Shown here: positions 43,545-53,334 of the stretch, piece after piece
How positions within the stretch are numbered: the first letter of the stretch is position 1
Layout: every line of letters begins with the position of its first letter
Source: Scylla paramamosain
Lineage: Eukaryota > Arthropoda > Malacostraca > Decapoda > Portunidae
DNA: 64,000 nucleotides
Assembly: GCF_035594125.1 (NCBI RefSeq)
Contig: NC_087163.1
Location: 9,543,501-9,607,500, forward strand
Direction: 5' to 3'
Notes under the pieces: generated by a model
Database searches by the model: none
Told to the model about the DNA's origin: nothing
What the model saw: only the letters and a program-made list of their open reading frames with translations
Position numbers and translations under genes: made by a program

Positions 43545-44869
43545 TACGTAGTTGTGACACACAGGAGAAGAGCTAAGCTCATACTGTCCCGTCTCCATAA
43601 CTGTTTTTATCCAACTTTTCCTTAAAGTCATGATTATTTGTAGCACACACCACTTCCCCTTCCAGTCCATTCCATGCCTCTGTGCTTCTATGAGGAAAGC
43701 TAAACTTCTTTATGTCCCTTCTGCAGGTGGTTACTTTTAGTTTTCTTCCATGTCCTCTTGTTTCTCTTTCGTTCATTATAAAGAGATGTTCCTTATCTAG
43801 TTTTTCCATCCCACTCAGCAATCTGTTCAATGCAATCAAGTCACCTCTCTCTCATCTCTTTTCCAAGGTTGGGAGTTGCATTCTAGCTAGTCACTCCTCA
43901 TGTGACAAATCTTGCAATTCTGTTATCATCTTTGTTGCTGCTCTTTGTATTCCTTCCAACTTTCTTATGTGCTTTTTTTCATGTGATGACCAAATTACCG
44001 CTGCGTATTCTAATCTTGGATGTATCATTGTGGTGATTATTTTCCTCATCATTTCTATATCCAGATAAGCAAAGGCAGCTCTTATGTTTCTTAGTAGGCT
44101 GAGAGTTTCACCAGTTATCTTGTAAATATGTTTTTCTGGTGATAAATTCTCTGAGAAAATCACTCCCAGATCTTTTCCTCTTGTTGTCTTATTTATTGTT
44201 TAATTTCCCATCTTATAGTTATAGCCACACCTTCTGTTACTTTTTCCAAATTCCATCTTTTTACACTTACCAGAGTTAAATTCCATTTGCCATCTGTTGC
44301 TCCACTCCCACACCTTGTCTCTATCTCTTTGTAATTCTTCACAATCTTCCATTCCCTTCACTCTTCTCATAAGTTTTGCATCATCAGCAAAAAGACTCAC
44401 ATAGCTGGAAACCTTCTTCATCATATAATTTATATACACCACAAACATTATTGGTGCCAATACTGACCCTTGGGGGACCCCACTTAATACTGGGCTCCAC
44501 ACTGATGTCTGGTCCCTAATTACTGTTCGCATCTCTCTGTTTTTAAGGAAATCATCCATCCATTTCAGTATTTTTTCTATTACACCACCTATCTTTTCCA
44601 GCTTCCACAGCAGTCTATTATGCAGCACTTTATCAAAAGCTTTTCTTAAATCTAGATAAATACAGTCTGTCCAGCCATCTCTCTCCTCTATGATATCAGT
44701 CACTCTTGAATAATAACATAATAAATTAGTGACACAAGATCTCCCTTTTCTAAAGCCAAATTGACAAGTTGTGAGAATATCCTTATCTTCCAAAAACTTT
44801 GTCCATTTGTTTTTTTTATTATCCTTTCACATATTTTTGCAACCACACTCATCAGCAAAACTGGTCTAT
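43542..44869 (-). mobile_element. LINE family 1, copy L9, downstream part
   Basis: Minus strand, joined to 55275-56590 across DIRS C and D. RT frame 44793-44200: CQFGFRKGRSCVTNLLCYYS, WTDCIYLDLRKAFDKVLHNR, SGVPQGSVLAPIMFVVYINY, SLFADDAKLMRRV (intact FADD), WQMEFNSGKCKKMEFGKS. Thumb 44163-43891 (SENLSPEKHIYKITGETLSL, HPRLEYAAVIWSSHEKKHIR). Tail 43839-43579 (MNERETRGHGRKLKVTTCRR, DIKKFSFPHRSTEAWNGLEG). Stops separate the pieces. Confidence 0.8.
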
Positions 44870-44872
44870 AAT

Positions 44873-45280
44873 TACAGAAGTACATGAGACTTACCGTAGG
44901 TTAGTTGAAATGTGCTTCGGATTTTGCGAGGCACATCACGTCTGCTAGATGGTAGAGTTCACATGAGATACACTACACTTCGCCACACAGTCAGTCTTTA
45001 AAGATACAACTACCCACATGAAATATTATCTCCCAACCCTTCCAGTCAGTGAATTTTTGTTGTGTAAACCAAGAATCATCAATTAACAAAGGGAGGGAGT
45101 GGAGGGCATGTGAACTCTACCACCTAGCAGACGTGATGTGCCTCGCAAAATCCGAAGCACATTTCAACTAACCTACGGTAAGTCTCATGTACTTCTGTAA
45201 TTTTACTTCGGCAAATCACTTGTCTGCTAGATGGTGCCGTTCACATGAGATTTTAAAGTCATGTGGGTGTTGTATGTAAA
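44873..45280 (-). repeat. DIRS C right end, inverted repeat and internal complementary region
   Basis: 44873-44966 right terminus. 45114-45204 its inverted copy. 45205-45260 inverted left end (TTTTACTTCGGCAAATCAC, GCTAGATGGTGCCGTTCACA). The junction reads CTGTA-ATT-TTACTTC. The inverted repeat to the left end (GAGATACACTACACTTCGCC, ACACAGTCAGT) is 44955-44996, facing 55195-55240. Confidence 0.9.
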
Positions 45281-45296
45281 GGGTTCTGTCAAAATT

Positions 45297-45680
45297 AACA
45301 AAGTACACGAGACTTACCGTAGGTCAGTTGAAGTGTACTTCTAATTTTTCGAGGCAAATCACCTCTGCTGGTGCGGAGATTTCACATGAGAGAGAGTGCG
45401 TCACGCGCTGCCGGCAGACTTTAAAGCAAGGACTCGACATCCACATGATGAACCAATTAGGAAATTAAGTAACCTGTAGAGCTTAAGGTAGGGAGGGAGA
45501 GGAGGGCATGTGAAATCTCCGCACCAGCAGAGGTGATTTGCCTCGAAAAATTAGAAGTACACTTCAACTGACCTACGGTAAGTCTCGTGTACTTTGTTAA
45601 TTTTACTTCGGCAAAATCACCTATCTGCTGGGCGGACATTTCCCATGAGGCTTTGAAGCCATGTGGATGACGAGGGAGGA
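45297..45680 (-). repeat. DIRS D right end, inverted repeat and internal complementary region
   Basis: 45297-45385 right terminus; 45506-45599 its inverted copy; 45600-45652 inverted left end (TTTTACTTCGGCAAAATCAC, GCTGGGCGGACATTTCCCAT). The junction is TTGTTA-ATT-TTACTTC. The inverted repeat (CATGAGAGAGAGTGCGTCAC, GCGCTGCCGGCA) is 45381-45418 and faces 50297-50334. Confidence 0.9.
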
Positions 45681-45943
45681 TGCAATAGTAGAGAGGAAAA
45701 GGAAATGCCCCACAAGAAACAGTACTATAACTATTATTCCATGGAAGGATCTTGTACATGAGACAATCATACAATTGGTGTATAAAATAAGGTACATTGC
45801 ATCCAACTTAATCCAATCTACAAACAATGTTGAAATATGGTAACAGTTCACATCATAAGGTAAACCTAAGGTACTAGATACTAAATACTTAAAATATCCG
45901 TGTACTGCAACACTGGAGTGCAGCAACAAACCCAAATCATGTC

Positions 45944-47140
45944 TTATTCTAGCACTGCATCCTGAAAGAGGTCAGAAGCAGCCACAATGTTCTTATTATA
46001 ATATTTTGCAAAGGTAGATTCCCTAGACCAGCCCGCCTTAGCCATAATGCATGCGACAGGGACAGCCGCCACTCCAGCTTTTGAAGCTGCTGCTGGCCGC
46101 ACACTACCAGCGGAAAACTTTGAGATGTCTATGCCGGACATGCGGAGAATGGTCCTGACCCAACGGGCAATAGTGTCTTTGGAAACTGATTTGTGGGGTT
46201 TTATGAAGCTAATGAGGAGCCTGGCATCAGTGTGCATCTCATCCTGTCTAAGCTCTTTAGTCACATCAATGTACCTCAGGAGAGTGCTACAGACACATAA
46301 TCGTGGATCCTTAGGGTAACGATGGAATGTGACCCTGTTGATGTTAAAATTTGGTCTGGATTGTTTAAGAGTGCCTGCCAACTGTACTGAGATGGAGTGT
46401 TCATTAATGAGCATGTCTCTGATTAACAGTAGTTGTAAAGTTTGAATTCTGGCAGCTTGAGTTAAGGCCATCATCATAACCAATTTTAGCGTTAATTCTT
46501 TAAGGGTTAATGCATGTAAGGGGAACATGGACCTTAGTTGCTCTAAGACAGGTTGGACGTCCCAAGTGTCAGTGTACCTGGGCTGAGGAGTTCTAAGATT
46601 GAAAACCCCTCTCATGAATCGGATGACCAAAGGGTGATTTTCTGCCCTGCATCCGTCCACCACAATGCCGAGAGAAGACAGGGCACCCCTCGCAGTGTTC
46701 ACACACTCAGAACCCACACCCCTGTCAAAGAATTCCGTCAAAAAATTTACAATGTGACCTACAGTTGGAGAAATGGGACATTTCGTCTACCACAAAACGA
46801 CATTCCGTCTACCACAAAACAACGACCACCTCTGGACATGTGGGCGGTATTGCCTCTCAGTACCTGGTTTCCAGGAGGCAAGTATGATGTCTGCAGCAGC
46901 CGGCGAAACTCCTCGTTTCTGCAAGTTTTCCCTGACAGAAGGCATGCCATGAGCCTCGTGTGGAACATGATGGGGTGTGGATCTGTTGTGGACAGGTGTG
47001 TTAGAACATTCCTCGTGTTCGTTATCAAACGTGGGAAGTCTATTAGCAACTGGAGCAGCATGCCCATCCAAAACTGGGACGGCCACAGAGGAACCACCAT
47101 CCAGCCTCGTGCTTGCTCTGCACGTAACTTCTGAAGGCAC
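45944..47140 (-). pseudogene. Tyrosine recombinase of DIRS D
   Basis: N-terminal part 47140-46787 (MPSVRENLQKRGVSPAAADI, ILASWKPGTERQYRPHVQRW) and C-terminal part 46741-45944, an uninterrupted 265 codons: DRGVGSECVNTARGALSSLG, NHPLVIRFMRGVFNLRTP, ALTQAARIQTLQLLLIRD (catalytic Arg), LAGTLKQSRPNFN (Lys region), KPHKSVSKDTIARWVRTIL, FSAGSVRPAAASKAGV (Gly at the usual His, then Arg), AGWSRESTFAKYYNKN (Tyr). The N-terminal half overlaps the end of the RT frame by about 380 bases. A 22-base tandem duplication at 46777-46820 shifts the frame between the halves. Confidence 0.85.
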
Positions 47141-49656
47141 CTAGCAATTAATGAGAATGGGGGGAAAATGTAAGACAAATCAAAGTTTGACCAGTCCAAG
47201 GAAAAAGCATCAAAATATTTAGCCTCCGGATCTGGCAACCACGAACAGAATGTATCAACCTGTTTGTTAAGCCTTGAGGCAAATAAATCAATGGACGGTG
47301 TCCCAAAAACATTACACAAGGTAGTAAAAATGTGTGAGTCGAGTTTCCACTCATGTCTGTCATTAATCTTGCGAGAGGCTACATCAGCCAAGGTGTTGTC
47401 CTTCCCCGGTATGTGCGAGCATGTAACCCATGAGTCATGTTCCAGACACCAATCCCAAATCTGGGTAGCAACATCATTACAGGACTTGGACTTTGTGCCT
47501 CCCATTTCATTGACATAGTTTATGGCAGTGGTATTATCACAAAAAACTCTAACATGTCTACCTTCCAGCTCATGTTCAAATGCTTGCAAAGAGAATAGAA
47601 TGGCTTTCATCTCCAGGATGTTAATGTGAAGCTCCTTTTCATCCAGGGACCAAGTACCACTTGTAATCTGACACCACAAATGACCCCCCCAACCAAGGCT
47701 GGAGGCATCAGTAAATAAATCGATGCCAGTACCTGGCCTAAAAATGTGTCTGTGATGTCTGTCCACATTGTTTAACCACCAGGAAAGGTCTAGTTTCATG
47801 TCTGCAGTAATATTCAAAGGCCTGTCAAAATTACCATACTCCTGTTTCAAAGCGGCAATTTTTCCCCCCTCCAACTTCCTGTAGTGAAGTTTACCTAACT
47901 CCACTGCTGGGATCGCAGCCACCATGAGGCCGATCACCCTGGCCACCTCTTGAATGGGGGCAACATCTTTACACAAAAGTTCTGCACATCCTTGGCGAAT
48001 TTTGATTAGTCTACGCTCAGGTAAAGAGGCAGTCATGAACTTGGTGTTAATAACATTGCCTAGGTATTCAATACATTGTGTGGGGGTGAGAACAGACTTC
48101 TCCATATTGATACAAAAGCCTAACCTCTGCAACAGAGAAATGGTGGCCTGAATCGCCTGAAGACATCCTGAGTAAGAGTTACTGCAAATTAATGTGTCAT
48201 CTATAAAGCTGGTGATAGTGTATCCTTCCTGCCTTAGAGTAGCAAATACTGGCTTCATCAGTTTGGTGAAAAGCCGAGGTCCCTCAGAAATGCCATTAGG
48301 GAGGCAGGTGAATTGATAGATAACACCTTGCCATGTAAAACATAAAAATCGTTGTTGCTCATCTGCAACCCTAACAGAATAATAAGCATGCCTGAGATCG
48401 ACAGAAGCCAAAAAATCACCCTGGTTGATGAGCCTGATGGCCTGTTCAAAATTTTCCATTTTAAAATGTTTATATGGTATGTATTTGTTTAACCTCTCCA
48501 AGTTAAGAACCAGGCGAAATTCCCCGTTTTTCTTTTCTCGCAAAAAAATAGGAGAGATAACCTGCTGAGTTTGTTTGTGTGTGACTTTAATGACTTTAAG
48601 CTGTAAAAGTTTTTTGATCTCTCCAGAAATTATCCCCTGTTGCACAGTGTTGAACCTGTATTCCAAATCATTAAAAAATAAAGGATGAACACTATCGACA
48701 TCAATATCAAGGTGGCAATGCTGAACAATATCCAAAATGACAGGGTCACTGGTAATTTTACGCCACTCATGCAGGAAAGAGTGTAGTCTGCCAGCTTTAA
48801 AACATGCACTTGCCTGTAAGTTTACTGGGGCTGCCTGCTGCGGCCGCCCCGGCCCTTGGAGTTTTTTTGGCTCCACATCCTGACGAGTGGAAGGCAGTCG
48901 TGGGGCAGCCCTGGAGCCATACCTCTGTTGCCCATAGGGTTGGAACCTGGCGTAATATCCCCTACTAGCAGGCTTGTTCCAATATCCACCAGGGCGTTTA
49001 CCTGCGAACTTGCTAGTAAAGGCAGGCTTTTTCTGCGAGAACTTACTCCGCAGTTTCTCCGCTTCCTCAATTTGTCTGGCAGACTGGGACACATCGTCAC
49101 CGAACAGAAAGCGAGTACTCGTAATTGGCACCTTATCTGAACAAAGATGAGCATTTTTATAGTTTATCTCGCGTTTCATGACAAAACGCCTGGCCAAATT
49201 GTTCCTGTGATTGGCATTGCCTAGCAATGCCAATGCACCATTTAGCATGCTCACCTCATGTGCCAACTTGGGGTTACCTTCCTGTTCAGCCAAATCATCC
49301 AGTGCCACTAAGGATTTGGTGATAATGGTTGAAGCCCGCAGGATGTCCTTATTTACCTCCTTCAAGCGGAAGTCTGTCTTCCTGGCATCCAGCTTCAGGG
49401 CCTCCAACACCTGTGGGTTGCATTCCACTGGCGCAAGAGCATGGCAGTTATTAGGCCTCTTGACAACATCGTCCTCACACATGGCCTTGTAGTCCTCCTC
49501 TCTCATACCATTATCAAAGAGAAAGTTTACCATCTCTGCCACTCTATTGTCAATGTCAGCAACCACCGTGTCAGAAGGACCAGAGGCCTTAGTGCCCTGA
49601 ATTAAGGTGCTGTCAGCAGGGGCGGCAGGCATCGACACTGCCTCATCCTCACTCAT
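46759..49656 (-). CDS. Gag core / reverse transcriptase / RNase H fusion frame of DIRS D
   Basis: A 965-codon open frame. It starts within gag (MSEDEAVSMPAAPADSTL), contains the gag core (MVNFLFDNGMREEDYKAM, HALAPVECNPQVLEALKLDA, NAHLCSDKVPI, FLFGDDVSQSARQIEEAEKL) and basic tail, and runs without a stop into RT (FLHEWRKITSDPVILDIVQH; VLNLERLNK; SVDLRHAYYSVRV; CLPNGISEGPRLFTKLM; SFIDDTLICS), RNase H (LFTDASSLGWGG; HINILEMKAI; CDNTTAINYVNEMG; HIPGKDNTLADVAS) and the DLFASRLNK, YIFPPFSLI segment. In B, C and E a stop and a frame change separate gag from RT. The frame ends past the recombinase start. Upstream gag codons are in another frame because of a T-run change. Confidence 0.87.
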   Translation of the reverse strand: MSEDEAVSMPAAPADSTLIQGTKASGPSDTVVADIDNRVAEMVNFLFDNGMREEDYKAMCEDDVVKRPNNCHALAPVECNPQVLEALKLDARKTDFRLKEVNKDILRASTIITKSLVALDDLAEQEGNPKLAHEVSMLNGALALLGNANHRNNLARRFVMKREINYKNAHLCSDKVPITSTRFLFGDDVSQSARQIEEAEKLRSKFSQKKPAFTSKFAGKRPGGYWNKPASRGYYARFQPYGQQRYGSRAAPRLPSTRQDVEPKKLQGPGRPQQAAPVNLQASACFKAGRLHSFLHEWRKITSDPVILDIVQHCHLDIDVDSVHPLFFNDLEYRFNTVQQGIISGEIKKLLQLKVIKVTHKQTQQVISPIFLREKKNGEFRLVLNLERLNKYIPYKHFKMENFEQAIRLINQGDFLASVDLRHAYYSVRVADEQQRFLCFTWQGVIYQFTCLPNGISEGPRLFTKLMKPVFATLRQEGYTITSFIDDTLICSNSYSGCLQAIQATISLLQRLGFCINMEKSVLTPTQCIEYLGNVINTKFMTASLPERRLIKIRQGCAELLCKDVAPIQEVARVIGLMVAAIPAVELGKLHYRKLEGGKIAALKQEYGNFDRPLNITADMKLDLSWWLNNVDRHHRHIFRPGTGIDLFTDASSLGWGGHLWCQITSGTWSLDEKELHINILEMKAILFSLQAFEHELEGRHVRVFCDNTTAINYVNEMGGTKSKSCNDVATQIWDWCLEHDSWVTCSHIPGKDNTLADVASRKINDRHEWKLDSHIFTTLCNVFGTPSIDLFASRLNKQVDTFCSWLPDPEAKYFDAFSLDWSNFDLSYIFPPFSLIARCLQKLRAEQARGWMVVPLWPSQFWMGMLLQLLIDFPRLITNTRNVLTHLSTTDPHPIMFHTRLMACLLSGKTCRNEEFRRLLQTSYLPPGNQVLRGNTAHMSRGGRCFVVDGMSFCGRRNVPFLQL

Positions 49657-49659
49657 CCT

Positions 49660-50068
49660 GGCCGAGAAACCAGAAAAAAGTGGCAGAACAAGGAGGCGAC
49701 AAACCCCAGCCCCCCAGAGTACTGTCCTCCACAGTCACCTGCGCCGACCCAGTAGGGGGTGGTAGTTGCCGTCTGTCTGCCTGCAAGGCCTCCACTTCAC
49801 CCCGCAAATCAGCCAAGGCGTCCAACACAACTGACCAAGGGGGAGGAGCAGGAGAAGTGCCGCGGGAACCACGTGCGTCAGCACTGTTACGTAATCTCAC
49901 GCAACCATGCCTCCCACTCAAGTGACGAGATGAATGATCCCTGTGCCTGTCGTCGTCATCTTGAGGGCGAACAGTGGACCCAGGGAGAGGAGAAGGCCCA
50001 CAGAAGGCACGTGGGGCAGGAGGGGAAGGGGATCGAGAGGCAGAGGATGCTTCACCAGACTCCGACAT
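49660..50068 (-). pseudogene. Gag N-terminus of DIRS D (frame-shifted from the rest)
   Basis: Starts at the Met at 50068 (MSESGEASSASRSPSPPAPR), 15 codons inside a longer open frame. Ser/Pro/Arg-rich, then an Arg/His stretch (DDDDRHRDHSSRHLSGRHG), then a helical part (WSVVLDALADLRGEVEALQA). Near 49676 a run of six T (minus sense) shifts the frame so that the text becomes FFWFLGQDE and stops; with the frame of the 49656 piece it would read FSGFSARMSEDE as in the other elements. Confidence 0.75.
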
Positions 50069-50152
50069 GGCTGCCGCACTGCGATAAGGAGAACAAAGCC
50101 GTAAGCTTCCCACACAGTTCCATCGTCAGTGGAGACCGATATACCAATAATA

Positions 50153-50183
50153 CAACTCGCCCCAAAAACGGGTAACGAAGTTG
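50153..50183 (-). other. Leader hairpin, DIRS D (one unit)
   Basis: In minus sense CAACUUCG, UUA, CCC, loop GUUUUU, GGG, G, CGAGUUG. The outer stem is 7 bp with one bulged U and its sequence differs from A, B, C and E while the UUA/G internal loop is kept. It lies about 85 bases upstream of the gag start. Confidence 0.65.
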
Positions 50184-50282
50184 AAGGCACTGTACCTGCG
50201 TAACAAGTATCGTGGCCTTATCTGAAAGAAAACAGCAAAAACTTGGGAGTCCGTATGACCCAGAATGACCGTGTCTGCCCGA

Positions 50283-50375
50283 CGCGGCGATCAGCAAACA
50301 ACTGCCGGCAGCGCGTGACGCACTCTCTCTCATGGGAAATGTCCGCCCAGCAGATAGGTGATTTTGCCGAAGTAA
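50283..50375 (-). repeat. DIRS D left end and inverted repeat
   Basis: 50325-50375 is the left terminus; 50297-50334 matches the right-end repeat inverted over 38 bases (TGCCGGCAGCGCGTGACGCA in plus sense). Confidence 0.88.
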
Positions 50376-50486
50376 AATTCACATTTTGTAAATAGGTGTA
50401 AATAAAAGTTCCTATTACAAAAACCCCATTGTCATTTATGAAAATAGAACATGATTTTTACTGCTGATAACATTTCAAACCTTACA

Positions 50487-51468
50487 TTATACTGAGCCTA
50501 GCACTGCTTGAAAAGGGTCTATTTCCCCTTGTATATCCTTATTATAATATTTAGCAAATGTGGCTTCCTGCGTCCAACCAGCTTTTGCCATGATGGTGGC
50601 AATAGGCACATCCAGTGCCATGGCCTTAGACACTGACACAGGTCTAATACTACCTGCTGTGTACCTCTTGGTATCAATCCCACACTTACATAACATGGTC
50701 TTAAGCCACCTTGCCACCATGTCCTTAGAAACACTCCTATGAGGTTTTATATAACTTATGAGTAATCTCCCATCTGCATTTCCAGATTCTGTCCTTAGCC
50801 TCTCAGTTCTTTCTATATATTCTTTCATAGCCTTAACTACACACAATCTGTAATCCTGAGGATAAGCTTTAAATACAATAGTACGAACATTAAATTTTGG
50901 CCTGCATTGCTTGATGTTACCTCCTAACAAAACTGAAACAGATTCTTCTCCAAATGCCATATTCACCAACAATAAGTGCAAAGTTTGGATCCTGGCTGCT
51001 TGTGTCATTGCCATCAGCATCACCATTTTTAGCGACAAGTCTTTCAGTGTTAGGCTGTGTAGTGGTTCCACGAGTCTTATCTTTTGTAATACAAGTTTCA
51101 CATCCCAGGTCGTTGCGTACCTGGGTGTAGAAGGGCGTAAGTTGAAGACTCCCCGCAGAAATCTGTTGACAAGTGGGTGATTGCCCGCTCTGCAGCCTTC
51201 CACCATAATTCCTATTGCAGATAGAGTCCCTCTCGCCGTGTTAATGCTTTCATAACCCACATTCCTTTGAAAGTTATGAGAAAAAGTTTAATATATCTGC
51301 TATAGATGGTGCAATGGGATTAATGTTCCCTCTACTACAAAAGAGTGTCCACCTCTTGATGTGAGTGTTGTATTGTCTACCTGTTGCTGGTTTCCAAGAG
51401 GCCATAATGATTTCCGTACCTTCTTTAGATACGCCACGTTCTCCAAGTTGTTTCCGGACAACTGACAA
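50487..51468 (-). pseudogene. Tyrosine recombinase of DIRS C
   Basis: 51468-51274 gives the N-terminus (SVVRKQLGERGVSKEGTEII, MASWKPATGRQYNTHIKRW). A small shift near 51270 precedes an open 257-codon frame 51260-50487: GYESINTARGTLSAIGIM, NHPLVNRFLRGVFNLRPST, MTQAARIQTLHLLLV (Arg), GNIKQCRPKFNV (Lys region), KPHRSVSKDMVARWLKTML, YTAGSIRPVSVSKAMAL (Gly for His, Arg), AGWTQEATFAKYYNKD (Tyr). The core catalytic part is therefore intact in reading frame but detached from its start. Element D lies just downstream. Confidence 0.83.
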
Positions 51469-53329
51469 GCCATCAAATTTGTGTGTTTCATTATTGGGTG
51501 TTCCTCAGCAGTTGACGGATGCATTAGCACATTTTTCCTTCTCAGTATGACCCGAGGGTTGTCTACTAGCATCCGAAGGAGCACCCCCATCCACGGTTGT
51601 GATGGCCAAAGTGGCACTATGATCCATCCTCTGGTCCTTTCCTCCCTTAACTCCTGCAGACATCTAGAGATCAGAGAGAAGGGAGGAAAGAGGTAAACCA
51701 ATTTAAATTTAGCCCACGGAATTGTAACTGCATCAATATATGCAGCCTCTGGATCTGGTGTCCATGCACAGAATGGAGTCATTTGTTTGTTCAGATGTGA
51801 AGCGAATAGGTCTATACAAGGATTCCGAAATATAGAACACAATTCCTTAAATATCATCTCATTCAGCTGCCACTCATGTCCGTCATTAAAGGAACGTGAT
51901 GCCTCTTCGGCCATGACGTTACATTTGCCTTTTATGTGGGAAGCTGTCAGCCATACCCCATTACTAAGACACCATTCCCAGATGTTCCTACTAATGTCGC
52001 CACAAACTATTGACTTAACACCTCCCATCTCATTCACGTAATTAATCGCTGTGGTGTTATCACATAACACCCTGACGTGTAAACCTCTAAGATGTGTAAA
52101 AGATCTCAATGAGAATAACATAACCAATAATTCACGCATTAATGTGTGAACGCACCTCTTCAGGGGACCATCTGCCATTGGTAGTGATGCTATTTTGGCA
52201 ACCTGCCCATCCTAGATTTTAAGCATCTGTGAACAACTCAGTATCTGGTGCATTTCTGAATATTTTCCTGTTTTGATTCTCCAATTCCTTAATCCACCAG
52301 TTTAAATCTGTTCTAATCTCCTGTAATGTTCATCCATCTATTAAAGTCTCCACATGCCTCTTCCAAAGCCTTGATCTTTGCTCTTTCCATCCTCCTATAG
52401 TGCATCTTCCCCATCTCTACAGCTGGGATTGCTGCCACCAGCAGGCCAATCACTCTTGCCACAATTCTAATTTTTTCTTTCTGTCTATTGACTAAAAGAG
52501 AGCAATGCTGTATAATCTCATCCCTCCTACGCGCCGGCAAGGTAACTGTCATGGCCACCAAATCTATCACGTTACCTAAATACTCAATACGCGTAGTGGG
52601 ACTTAAAACAGATTTCTCCACATTTATGCAGAAACCTACACTCTGCAACAACTGAATGTTGTCATTCATGCAATCAAAACATCTCGGCAAAGAGCTACTA
52701 CACAGAAGCGTATCATCAATATAACTAGTGATGTTGTGGCTTTTATGCCTAAGTGTAGAGAAAACTGGCTTCAAAAGTTTTGTGAATAGACGAGGACCAT
52801 CCGAAAACCTGTTAGGTAGACATGTGAACTGGTAAATCTTATCCAGCCATCTAAAACACAGATATTTTTGTTGTTCCCCTGCAATTTTTACTGAATAATA
52901 GGCTTTCTTAAGGTCTATAGAAGCCATATAATCTCCTTGACTAAGTAACTGTAATACTTGTTCAAAATTTTCCATTTTAAAATGAGTATATTCTACATGC
53001 CTGTTCAGTTTTTCAAGATTTAACACCATCCTATAATCCCCCATCTTATTCTTCCTCAGAAAAACTGGTGAAAGTATTTGTTGATCCTGTCCATGTGTCT
53101 CTATGATGGCCTTTATCTCTAACAATTTTTTAACCTCCTAATGCATAATCAGTTTATCTTCCTCACTAAAGACATACTGTATATCCTCTCTAAATAAATA
53201 TCCGATATTAGCTTCATCTATATTCAGATGACAATGTTCCACCATATCCAAAATGAACAGACCACTTGTAATCACACGCCAGTTATTGATAAACTTGTGA
53301 AGTTGCCCAGCCTCAAATTGTTCTTTCAC
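51300..53329 (-). pseudogene. Reverse transcriptase / RNase H of DIRS C
   Basis: 53329-53138 (FEAGQLHKFINNWRVITSG, ending LIMH*), 53125-52313 (VLNLEKLNRHVEYTHFKMEN, ASIDLKKAYYSVKI, CLPNRFSDGPRLFTKLL with Arg for Gly, SYIDDTLLCS) and 52178-51300 (VLCDNTTAINYVNEMGG, HIKGKCNVMAEEAS, DLFASHLNKQ, YLFPPFSLI). Lesions: stop after LIMH (shared with E), a 2-base loss near 52322, stop in TDA* near 52220 (shared with E), and HIPG changed to HIKG, ADEAS to AEEAS, which removes an RNase H Asp. Confidence 0.83.
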
Positions 53330-53334
53330 CTGGG

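Larger units (their letters stand above)
45297..50375 (-). mobile_element. DIRS1-like retrotransposon D (nested in C)
   Basis: A 5.08-kb element inserted in C between its complementary region and its recombinase gene. The ATT core is at 45294-45296 and 50376-50378. E gives the empty site at about 59378-59390 (GTCAAATTTCACATT), differing from the inferred C target by one base. The inverted repeat is 38 bases and perfect. gag and RT share one reading frame. Lesions are few: a T-run change in gag and a 22-bp duplication in the recombinase. It is GC-richer than A, C and E. Confidence 0.92.

Noticed and set aside
45297..50375. LTR retrotransposon or retrovirus-like element
   Set aside because: No direct long terminal repeats, no protease or DDE integrase; recombinase and split inverted ends identify a DIRS1-like element.
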